From the NCBI RefSeq assembly GCF_050176255.1, contig NZ_JBFXIE010000010.1: a stretch of 64,000 bases of DNA; one strand, written 5' to 3'. This document shows, piece by piece, positions 50,514 to 58,025 of the stretch. The stretch is from JBFXIE01 sp050176255. GTDB taxonomy: Bacteria; Pseudomonadota; Gammaproteobacteria; Burkholderiales; Burkholderiaceae_C. Made by a program: the position numbers and the translations under genes. Below the pieces are notes generated by a model. That model had not been told where the DNA came from and ran no database searches. It saw only the letters and a list, made by a program, of their open reading frames with translations. Each line of letters opens with the position of its first letter. The first letter of the stretch is position 1.

Positions 50514-52046
50514 ATGAGCGACCCCACAGAATTCAGCCCCCCACCGCAAACCACCACCGACCTTCCGCCCGGCTGGCTGGAAGTCACCGCCATGGACATG
50601 GACGCCCAGGGCGTCGCGCGCAAGCCCGACGGCAAGGTGGTTTTTATCGACGGCGCGCTGCCCACCGAGCTGGTCAGCGCCAACACCCACCGCAAGAAAA
50701 ACAATTGGGAGCAGGCCAGCCTGACCGAAGTGCACCGCCAGTCCAGCCAGCGCGTGCAGCCCGGCTGCCCGCACTTTGGCCTGCACGCGGGCGCCTGCGG
50801 CGGCTGCAAGATGCAGCACCTGCATGTGGCGGCGCAGGTGGCCGTCAAGCAGCGCGTGCTGGAGGACAACCTCTGGCACCTGGCCAAGGTGAAGGCCGAG
50901 ACCATCCTGCGCCCCATCGAGGGCCCGGCCTGGGGCTACCGCTACCGCGCACGCCTGTCGGTGCGCTACGTGGCCAAGAAGGACAAGGTGCTGGTGGGCT
51001 TTCATGAGCGCAAAAGCCGCTACATCGCCGACATGGAGACCTGCAAGATATTGCCGCCGCATGTCGATGCCCTGCTGCTGCCGCTGCGTGCCTTGATCGG
51101 CAGCCTGGCCGCGCGCGACACCTGCCCGCAGATCGAGCTGGCCTGTGGCGACACCGTCACCGCGCTGGTGCTGCGCCACCTGGAGCCGCTGTCGCCCGAC
51201 GACAAGGACAAGTTGCGCGCCTTTGCCGCCGGGCATGGCGTGCAGTGGTGGCTGCAGCCCAAGGGGCCGGACACGGTGCACCTGCTGGATGAAGGCGGCG
51301 AGCAGCTGGCCTACGCGCTGCCCGACTTTGGCATCACCATGCCCTTCAAGCCCACCGACTTCACGCAGGTCAACCCGCACATCAACCGCGTGCTGGTCAC
51401 GCGCGCGCTGCGCCTGCTGGATGCGCGCAAGGACGAGCGCGTGATCGACTGGTTCTGCGGCCTGGGCAATTTCACGCTGCCCATTGCCACCCAGGCCCGC
51501 GAGGTGCTGGGCATTGAGGGTAGCGAGGCGCTGGTGGCGCGCTCGCGCGACAACTACGAATCAAACCAGGCCCGCAGGCAGGCCACGGAAGCGCTGGCAG
51601 CTACCACCTTTGTAGCGCGCAACCTGTTCGATATGACGCCCGCCATGCTGATCGCCGACGGCGTGGCTGACAAATGGCTGGTGGACCCGCCGCGCGAGGG
51701 TGCGTTTGCGTTGTCCAAGGCGCTTGCCGATATTCACCAGGCGCGCCTGGGCAACAGCCTGGCGGATCCGGCGTGCGATGCCGATGTCAACGGGCTGGGC
51801 GCCGGGGATGCATCGCAACCGCCTGCACTGCCAGTGCTCCCGCCGGGGCATGAGGGCTGGCAGCCGCCGCGGCGCATCGTTTATGTCAGCTGCAACCCCG
51901 CCACGCTGGCGCGCGATGCGGGACTGCTGGTGCACCAGGCGGGCTACCGCTGCGTGTCGGCCGGCGTGGTGAACATGTTTCCGCACACCGCCCATGTGGA
52001 GAGCATGGCGGTGTTCGAGCGGGTGGACGAAGCCTGGGCTGCTTGA
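50514..52046 (+). CDS. rlmD: 23S rRNA (uracil-1939-C5) methyltransferase RlmD
   Basis: A 510-residue SAM-dependent RNA methyltransferase with an N-terminal TRAM domain. The [4Fe-4S] cysteines are at C85, C95, C98 and C177. SAM motif IDWFCGLGNFTLP is at 311-323, DPPRE at 391-395, and the catalytic Cys460 is in YVSCNPATLARD. Residues about 408-453 (GNSLADPACDADVNG ... LPPGHEGWQ) form a low-similarity insertion between motifs that is absent from E. coli RlmD. Length 510 against about 433 reflects this and the N-terminus. Confidence 0.9.
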   Translation: MSDPTEFSPPPQTTTDLPPGWLEVTAMDMDAQGVARKPDGKVVFIDGALPTELVSANTHRKKNNWEQASLTEVHRQSSQRVQPGCPHFGLHAGACGGCKMQHLHVAAQVAVKQRVLEDNLWHLAKVKAETILRPIEGPAWGYRYRARLSVRYVAKKDKVLVGFHERKSRYIADMETCKILPPHVDALLLPLRALIGSLAARDTCPQIELACGDTVTALVLRHLEPLSPDDKDKLRAFAAGHGVQWWLQPKGPDTVHLLDEGGEQLAYALPDFGITMPFKPTDFTQVNPHINRVLVTRALRLLDARKDERVIDWFCGLGNFTLPIATQAREVLGIEGSEALVARSRDNYESNQARRQATEALAATTFVARNLFDMTPAMLIADGVADKWLVDPPREGAFALSKALADIHQARLGNSLADPACDADVNGLGAGDASQPPALPVLPPGHEGWQPPRRIVYVSCNPATLARDAGLLVHQAGYRCVSAGVVNMFPHTAHVESMAVFERVDEAWAA

Positions 52047-52059
52047 GAAAGCTAGAGCG

Positions 52060-52112
52060 TTTTTGGCGCCCAGCCCTTGTGTATGAAGCGCTGAGTGCTA
52101 TACTTTTTGAAT
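52060..52112. repeat. Palindromic family repeat, copy 10
   Basis: GGCGCCCAGCCCTTGTGTATGAAGCGCTGAGTGCTATACTTTTTGAAT lies in the convergent gap after rlmD. It is a diverged, inverted-orientation copy. Confidence 0.7.
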
Positions 52113-52121
52113 CGCCAAGCG

Positions 52122-52523
52122 TCAGCTGCGGTTGCGCGCTGCGCGGGGTGCGGGGCGGTCTTCCAGCACTTCCTCGTCCGGCGCGGCCGGGCTGGCGGCG
52201 CGCTTGTCTGCCGGTTTGTTTTCTAGCTGTGTGAGCACCGAGGGCGCGCCCTCGATCTTGTTTTCGCGCATGTACTGATCCATCTCCTTCCAGCCGGCGA
52301 AAACCTGGGCCTTGGACGCCTTGGGGTTCAGCGTGAAGCAGTCCTCCAGCCCGCGCATGGCGTGGCGGCAGGCGCCGCCGACGGCCTTGGCCTCGGCGTC
52401 GCGCTGGGCGACGCGCGGATCCGGCCCCAGCCCGGGGATCTCGCAGCCCACCAGCGACAGCAGCGCGGCAGCAGCGACCAGGGCGCGGGCGCCTGGCAAG
52501 GGGGAGTGTGGAAGCAGCAGCAT
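52122..52523 (-). CDS. Predicted lipoprotein
   Basis: A 133-residue lipoprotein. The signal ARALVAAAALLSLVGC gives a lipidated Cys near residue 27. The mature part has two further Cys (GGACRHAMRGLEDCFTLN) and a C-terminal charged, Pro/Ala-rich tail. No domain recognised. The ATG at 52523 begins the signal; the frame extends upstream into a terminator. Confidence 0.7.
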   Translation of the reverse strand: MLLLPHSPLPGARALVAAAALLSLVGCEIPGLGPDPRVAQRDAEAKAVGGACRHAMRGLEDCFTLNPKASKAQVFAGWKEMDQYMRENKIEGAPSVLTQLENKPADKRAASPAAPDEEVLEDRPAPRAARNRS

Positions 52524-52574
52524 GTTGAGAGGTTTATCGGCATTTGCGCCGCCAAGTTGAGGCGTAGCGCCCAG

Positions 52575-52604
52575 CAAAAAGGCCCCGGGCAAAGCCGGGG
52601 CCTT
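52575..52604 (-). terminator. Rho-independent terminator after the Bax-inhibitor-1 gene
   Basis: AAGGCCCCGG / CCGGGGCCTT forms a 10-bp stem with a short loop. On the minus strand it is followed by TTTTTG. It lies 50 bases after the stop of the BI-1 family gene. Confidence 0.85.
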
Positions 52605-52654
52605 GGCAGCGGCTGCACACGGGACAGCGCCGCTGTTGGTTTACGCGGTGGCGC

Positions 52655-53347
52655 TTATTCGCGCTCGCCGCCCATGATGCCCAGCAGGGCCAGCAGGCTC
52701 TGGAACACGTTGAAAATGTCCAGGTACAGGGCCAGCGTGGCGCTGATGTAGTTGGTCTCGCCACCGTCCAGGATCTGCTTGAGGTCGTACAACATGTAGG
52801 CGCTGAAGATGCCGATGGCCGCCACCGAGATCGCCATCATGCCGGCCGTGGAGCCGACAAACACGTTGATGATGGCGCCCACCATGAGCACCAGCGCGCC
52901 CACAAAGAGCCACTTGCCCATGCCCGACAGGTCGCGCTTGATGACGCTGGCCAGGCTGGCCATGACGAAGAACACGCCCGCCGTGCCGGCAAAGGCCGTC
53001 ATGATGAGCTCGGAGCCGTTCTTGAAGCCCAGCACCATGCCGATCAGGCGCGACAGCATCAGGCCCATGAAGAAGGTGAAGGCCAGCAGCACGGGCACCC
53101 CGGCAGCCGAGTGCTTGGTTTTTTCGATGGCGAACATGAAGCCGAAGGCGCCCGCCATGAAGACGATCAGGCCCAGCCCGCCGCTGAGCGACTGCGTGAT
53201 GCCCGTGGCCACGCCCAGCCAGGCGCCCAGCACGGTGGGAACCAGGCTCAGTGCCAGCAGCCAGTAGGTGTTGCGCAGTACGCGGTGACGTTGCTGCTGC
53301 GAAATGCCATAGCCGGCGGAGCCGATACTGGTGATTTCAGTGTTCAT
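52655..53347 (-). CDS. Bax inhibitor-1/YccA family membrane protein
   Basis: A 230-residue protein with seven hydrophobic segments of the BI-1/YccA (YbhL) family, proposed pH-dependent Ca2+ leak channels or FtsH modulators. The N-terminal RHRVLRNTYWLLALSL and the C-terminal LYLDIFNVFQSLLALLGIM motifs are typical. Start ATG 53347 follows AGGAGATAGAAC. It stands alone with its own terminator. Confidence 0.92.
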   Translation of the reverse strand: MNTEITSIGSAGYGISQQQRHRVLRNTYWLLALSLVPTVLGAWLGVATGITQSLSGGLGLIVFMAGAFGFMFAIEKTKHSAAGVPVLLAFTFFMGLMLSRLIGMVLGFKNGSELIMTAFAGTAGVFFVMASLASVIKRDLSGMGKWLFVGALVLMVGAIINVFVGSTAGMMAISVAAIGIFSAYMLYDLKQILDGGETNYISATLALYLDIFNVFQSLLALLGIMGGERE

Positions 53348-53507
53348 CTGTTCTATCTCCTGAGGGGGCCGCACGACGCGGACCCAAGAATTCTAGGGGG
53401 AGCCCTGCCGCTGCAAATGCAATACCCGCGCACCCTTTCGTACATTGGGGGTTTGGCCATTCCCTGCCCCTGGAGGTGTGGAGGGCGCTGCGCCGGCACC
53501 ACTGGCG

Positions 53508-53918
<411 letters not shown>

Positions 53919-53924
53919 GGCGCA

Positions 53925-54641
53925 TCAGCCTTTCTTGATGGGCAACACCTTGGCCGCCTCGCCGTGCACCGACACGCGCGCGCCGGTGACAAAGTAGGCG
54001 TGCAGATCGTGCGCAAAGCTGTTGAGGTTGTGCAGGATGGACTTGTTGCCGCGCACCAGCGCGTTGTAGCCCAGCACCGCCGGAATGGCCACGGCCAGGC
54101 CCAGTGCGGTCATGATCAGCGTCTCGCCAATTGGGCCGGCCACCTTGTCGATGGTGGACTGGCCCGATGCGCCAATCGCCACCAGCGCGTGGTAGATGCC
54201 CCACACGGTGCCAAACAGGCCGATGAACGGCGCCGTGGAGCCTACCGAGGCAAGGATGGCCAGGCCCGACTGCATGCGCGCCGTGAACTCGTCGATGCAG
54301 TTGCGCAGGCAGCGCGTGACCCAGTCGCTCACGTCCAGGCTGTCGTGCAGATGGGCCTGGGTGTTGCGGTGGTGCTGCGTGGCCTCGCGGCCTTCCAGCG
54401 CCAGCTGTCGAAATGGGTTGGCCGGGTCGGCCCCCAACTTGGTCAGGCCGGCAGCAAAGTCTTCGCTGTGCCAGAAGTCGCGCGCCTGCCGGGCGTGCTT
54501 TCTGAACCTCAGGATGTCCAGCGCCTTGATGATGATGACGATCCACGATGCCACCGACATGCCGATGAGCAGCAGGGCGACGGCGCGGGTGACGAAGTCG
54601 CCCTGCAGCCAGACATTGGCGATGCCGAATTGCGAATCCAT
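53925..54641 (-). CDS. exbB: Biopolymer transport protein ExbB
   Basis: A 238-residue ExbB with three transmembrane helices (about 18-40, 128-150, 172-193). The proton-channel segments include LAILASVGSTAPFIGLFGTVWGI and GETLIMTALGLAVAIPAVLGYN. Start ATG 54641 begins MDSQFGIANVW. It is between tonB and exbD on the minus strand. Confidence 0.94.
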   Translation of the reverse strand: MDSQFGIANVWLQGDFVTRAVALLLIGMSVASWIVIIIKALDILRFRKHARQARDFWHSEDFAAGLTKLGADPANPFRQLALEGREATQHHRNTQAHLHDSLDVSDWVTRCLRNCIDEFTARMQSGLAILASVGSTAPFIGLFGTVWGIYHALVAIGASGQSTIDKVAGPIGETLIMTALGLAVAIPAVLGYNALVRGNKSILHNLNSFAHDLHAYFVTGARVSVHGEAAKVLPIKKG

Positions 54642-54658
54642 GAAAACTCCTGTGAAGA

Positions 54659-55447
54659 CTAGGGTTGGAGAACGAAATTGACCGGAACCAGGTTCCACAT
54701 GGCCTCGGGCACTCCGTTGCGCGTGCCGGGTACAAAGCGCCAGCGCAGCACGGCGTCAACGGCCTGGCGATCCAGGCGCTCGAAGCCGCTGGATTGCTGC
54801 ACTTGTACGGTCTGGGGAAGTCCGTCGCTGCCGATGAGTACGCGCAGCACCACCTTGCCCTGCTCGCCCAGGCGCTTGCTGATGGCGGGATAGACAGGCT
54901 TGGGGTTGTTCAGGTAACTGGCGCTGCTGGAGGGAAGCTGGATGCCGGATGCCGTTGCCAGCCCACCCGGCGCGGCGGCCTTGTCCACATCTGAATTGGC
55001 GGTGGGTGCGGCGGCAATGGCTGCGCCGGAGGGGGCAACAGCCTGCGTCAAGGGTGCTGAAGGGGCCGGTTGCACTGCTTCCGTGAGGGCTTGCGGCGCC
55101 GGCGCAGGTTCGGCAACGGCCTGTGGTGCGGGTGGTGGCGCGGGCGTGGTTTTAGGTTGGACTTGGGCTTGAGCTTTGTGCACTGCAGGCTTGGGCTGTG
55201 CAGGTCTGGACAGGACGGGCCTGGGTGGCGCTGGCGCGGGGGCTTCCGGCGCAGAGGGCGAGGGCGCGGCAGGCGACACGGTGAATGCGCTGATCACCTG
55301 GGCTGGAGCGACGATCATGGGCGATTTGCGCACCAGGCCGGACTGCAGCGCCCACAGCCCTAACGCATGCGCTGCCAGCACCCCTGCGGCAATGGCGACA
55401 TTGCGGCGCAAGCTCCCGAAGAGGGCAGGTCGATAGGATGAGCGCAT
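54659..55447 (-). CDS. tonB: TonB energy-transducing protein
   Basis: A 262-residue TonB. The N-terminal cytoplasmic stretch and helix (AIAAGVLAAHALGLWALQSG) are followed by a Pro/Ala-rich spacer (about 50-165). The C-terminal domain has YLNNPKPVYPAISKRLGEQG and VLIGSDGLPQTVQVQQSSGF. First gene of the operon, with a possible Fur box upstream. Confidence 0.93.
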   Translation of the reverse strand: MRSSYRPALFGSLRRNVAIAAGVLAAHALGLWALQSGLVRKSPMIVAPAQVISAFTVSPAAPSPSAPEAPAPAPPRPVLSRPAQPKPAVHKAQAQVQPKTTPAPPPAPQAVAEPAPAPQALTEAVQPAPSAPLTQAVAPSGAAIAAAPTANSDVDKAAAPGGLATASGIQLPSSSASYLNNPKPVYPAISKRLGEQGKVVLRVLIGSDGLPQTVQVQQSSGFERLDRQAVDAVLRWRFVPGTRNGVPEAMWNLVPVNFVLQP

Positions 55448-55519
55448 AAAAATGATGAGTGCAGGCGCTTGCCAGCAAAAGGGCTGACAGTCATGGCGGT
55501 GGGTGGATATGGCTACAAG

Positions 55520-55545
55520 ATTATAAATGCGAATTCATCGCATTT
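55520..55545 (-). promoter_or_regulatory. Promoter and possible Fur box of tonB-exbBD
   Basis: AAATGCGAATTCATCGCATTT (55525-55545) is an almost perfect dyad and resembles a Fur box (TGATAAT-N-ATTATCA) at about half its positions. A perfect TATAAT (-10) lies at its end at 55525-55520 on the minus strand. The -35 is weak. Overlap of operator and promoter would let iron-Fur repress the operon, consistent with known TonB regulation. Confidence 0.5.
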
Positions 55546-55614
55546 GCATCTTGTATTTCTTGGGCCACCCAAATGCGGATACTGTTCAGGCAAGTGGCGG
55601 CGCTTGCATCAGAA

Positions 55615-55643
55615 AGCAAAAAACCGGCACAACGTACCGGTTT
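55615..55643 (-). terminator. Terminator after the SWIB-domain gene
   Basis: AAACCGG ... CCGGTTT forms a 7-bp stem with a nine-base loop. On the minus strand a TTTTTGC tract follows. It lies about 50 bases after the stop at 55693. Confidence 0.75.
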
Positions 55644-55692
55644 CTGCTGCCGGGCCACGATTGACGCCCGTCTTGCCCAATGAGGGGACTGC

Positions 55693-55983
55693 TTACTTCA
55701 CGTGCTTGCCGATGAGCCCGGCCATCTCGAACATCGACACCTGGGGCTTGCCGAATACTTCCTTGAGCTTGGCATCGGCGTTCACCATACGCTTGTTGGC
55801 GGCGTCTTGCAGGTTGTGCTCTTTGATGTAAACCCAGAGCTTGCTGATGATCTCGGTGCGCGGCAACGGTGCGGCTCCAACAACAGCCGCCAGGGCGGGA
55901 CTGGGTGTCAGGGGTTTCATGAAGGCGGCATTGGGGGCCCGCTTCTTTGCGGGAGTTGCGGCCCCGGTTTTTGCAGTTGCCAT
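55693..55983 (-). CDS. SWIB/MDM2 domain protein
   Basis: A 96-residue protein. The N-terminal 20 residues are basic and Ala-rich (KTGAATPAKKRAP), and the C-terminal 75 are a SWIB/MDM2 fold: MKPLTPSPALAAVVGAAPLPRTEI, LWVYIKEHNLQDAANKRMV and DAKLKEVFGKPQVSMFEMA. SWIB domains occur in eukaryotic chromatin remodellers and in Chlamydia, and in many Burkholderiales as such small proteins. A DNA- or nucleoid-associated role is inferred from the basic tail, not shown. Confidence 0.9.
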   Translation of the reverse strand: MATAKTGAATPAKKRAPNAAFMKPLTPSPALAAVVGAAPLPRTEIISKLWVYIKEHNLQDAANKRMVNADAKLKEVFGKPQVSMFEMAGLIGKHVK

Positions 55984-56473
55984 GTTGGATGGTCCTTATT
56001 GGGAGTGAAATGTTTCACCAGCGAAAAACAGCGGCTGCACTGGCGAAGGCGATGCTACTGGGAAAGAAACGCCTTTCCAAGCGATGCAGCCTATTTTTTG
56101 CCTCGAATTGTTGGTGTTCCCCGGCTTGCAGCCCGCATCTTGCGTGTACCGGCTGCCCCTGCGGTGCAAGCCGGTGGGGCAAAACGCCATCGCATGGGGC
56201 CGGACACCGCCACCATAAGTTTTCGCTAACTGGTTTTTGATTTTCGTGATGTGATAAGCGGCGATTCTTTGGCAGTCCAAGTTTTTCCGAAAAGAGGGAT
56301 TGTTTTTTGCATCGAGAAATGAATGCTCTATGCTATTGATTTTCAAGGTTTAAATTTATCTCTTCTATAAGACATAAGAGGTTTTTTGAGTCTTATAGAA
56401 GACTTAAAGTTGTACCCAACGCCGACGCACCGGCGCCTGTCGATTCCCCCCCTTACTTTCCTGGAGAGCAACC
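55984..56473. other. aceA upstream region
   Basis: This 490-bp gap is AT-rich towards aceA. It holds the paired 13-bp operator and promoter-like AT stretches, plus a CTTTCCTGGAGAGC ribosome-binding site just before the aceA ATG. Other frames across it have no family similarity. I see no additional gene. Confidence 0.55.
56361..56403. promoter_or_regulatory. Inverted-repeat operator upstream of aceA
   Basis: TCTTCTATAAGAC (56361-56373) and its exact reverse complement GTCTTATAGAAGA (56390-56402) are separated by 16 bases. Each arm also has an internal TCTT-N4-AAGA dyad. They lie 70-113 bases upstream of the aceA start. This is consistent with a dimeric repressor or activator of the glyoxylate shunt; I cannot name the regulator with certainty. 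Confidence 0.7.
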
Positions 56474-57805
56474 ATGCCGGATTCCCTGAACGCACAACTG
56501 AGCCGTGAGCAACAGATCGCAGCCCTGGAAAAAGACTGGGCGCAAAACCCCCGCTGGAAGGGCGTGAAGCGCGGCTACACCGCTGCCGACGTAGTGCGCC
56601 TGCGCGGCAGCCTGCAGATCGAGCACACCCTTGCCAAGCGCGGCGCCGAAAAGCTGTGGGACAAGATCAACGGCGGCGCCAAGAAGGGCTACGTGAACGC
56701 TTTCGGCGCCATCTCTGCCGGCCAGGCCATGCAGCAGGCCAAGGCGGGTCTGGAGGCCGTGTACCTGTCCGGCTGGCAGGTGGCAGCCGATGGCAACACC
56801 AGCGAGACCATGTACCCCGACCAGTCGCTGTACGCCTACGACTCGGTGCCCACCATGGTGCGCCGCATCAACAACACCTTCAAGCGTGCCGACGAGATCC
56901 AGTGGGGCCGTGGCATCAACCCCGGTGACGCTGAGTTCATCGATTACTTCCTGCCCATCGTGGCCGACGCTGAAGCCGGCTTTGGTGGCGTGCTGAACGC
57001 CTTTGAGCTGATGAAGAACATGATCGTTGCGGGTGCCGCCGGCGTGCACTTCGAAGACCAGCTGGCTGCCGTGAAGAAGTGTGGTCACATGGGCGGCAAG
57101 GTGCTGGTGCCCACGCAGGAAGCCTGCGAAAAGCTGATTGCAGCGCGCTTTGCCGCGGACGTGATGGGCGTGCCCACCATCGTGCTGGCGCGCACCGACG
57201 CCGAGGCCGCCAACCTGATCACCAGCGACCACGACGCCAACGACAAGCCCTTCCTGACGGGCGAACGCACGCAAGAAGGCTTCTACCGTGTGCGCAACGG
57301 CCTGGAGCAAGCCATCAGCCGCGGCGTTGCCTACGCACCCTATGCCGACCTGGTGTGGTGCGAGACCGGCACGCCCGACCTGGGTTTTGCCCGCGAATTT
57401 GCCCAGGCCGTGCACGCTGCCTGCCCCGGTAAGCTGCTGTCTTACAACTGCTCGCCTTCCTTCAACTGGAAGAAGAACCTGGACGAAAAGACCATTGCCA
57501 AGTTCCAGGACGAGCTGTCTGCGCTGGGCTACAAGTACCAGTTCATCACTTTGGCGGGCATCCACATCAACTGGTACAACACCTTCCAGTTCGCTCACGC
57601 CTATGCCCGCGGCGAAGGCATGAAGCACTATGTAAACATGGTGCAAGAGCCCGAATTCGCAGCGCGTGAGCAGGGCTATACCTTCGTGTCGCACCAGCAG
57701 GAAGTGGGCGCAGGCTACTTTGACGACGTGACCACCGTGATCCAGGGCGGCTCCTCCAGCGTGAAGGCTCTGACCGGCTCTACTGAAGAAGAGCAGTTCC
57801 ACTGA
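56474..57805 (+). CDS. aceA: Isocitrate lyase
   Basis: A 443-residue isocitrate lyase that splits isocitrate to glyoxylate and succinate in the glyoxylate shunt. The catalytic signature KKCGHMGGK (with nucleophilic Cys) is near residue 200, and WGRGINPGDAEF, ADAEAGFGG, VLARTDAEAANLI and YNCSPSFNW are conserved. Length is normal for the short bacterial form. The unusual upstream operator suggests acetate- or TCA-linked control. Confidence 0.97.
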   Translation: MPDSLNAQLSREQQIAALEKDWAQNPRWKGVKRGYTAADVVRLRGSLQIEHTLAKRGAEKLWDKINGGAKKGYVNAFGAISAGQAMQQAKAGLEAVYLSGWQVAADGNTSETMYPDQSLYAYDSVPTMVRRINNTFKRADEIQWGRGINPGDAEFIDYFLPIVADAEAGFGGVLNAFELMKNMIVAGAAGVHFEDQLAAVKKCGHMGGKVLVPTQEACEKLIAARFAADVMGVPTIVLARTDAEAANLITSDHDANDKPFLTGERTQEGFYRVRNGLEQAISRGVAYAPYADLVWCETGTPDLGFAREFAQAVHAACPGKLLSYNCSPSFNWKKNLDEKTIAKFQDELSALGYKYQFITLAGIHINWYNTFQFAHAYARGEGMKHYVNMVQEPEFAAREQGYTFVSHQQEVGAGYFDDVTTVIQGGSSSVKALTGSTEEEQFH

Positions 57806-57863
57806 TCGCGCCCAACCCGGCGCTCTCGGGTGCGCCGGGTGCGCCGGGTGCGCATGTTGGCTG

Positions 57864-57901
57864 AAACCACCAGGTGCCGTACAGGCACCCGGTGGTTTTT
57901 T
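57864..57901 (+). terminator. Rho-independent terminator after aceA
   Basis: AAACCACCAGGTGCC-GTACA-GGCACCCGGTGGTTT is a long stem with one bulge and ends in TTTTTT. It lies about 60 bases past aceA. Confidence 0.9.
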
Positions 57902-58025
57902 GTTGGGCGCGCTCTGATGAGTCTGCATGCCCAGGGGCGCCAGATGTATTTCACGCTTCGCATCAACCGGCGCCGCGGCCCTGGCATGTCCGCCGCCAGC
58001 CTACCCGGGTGCGACCCGTGACGGG

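Noticed and set aside
55996..56346. A 116-codon minus-strand frame upstream of aceA
   Set aside because: It lies in the AT-rich regulatory gap, lacks a credible ribosome-binding site and has no recognisable motif.
57830..57855. Three tandem copies of GGGTGCGCC after aceA
   Set aside because: Too short and GC-rich to be more than a minor slippage tract; it lies just before the aceA terminator and has no associated feature.
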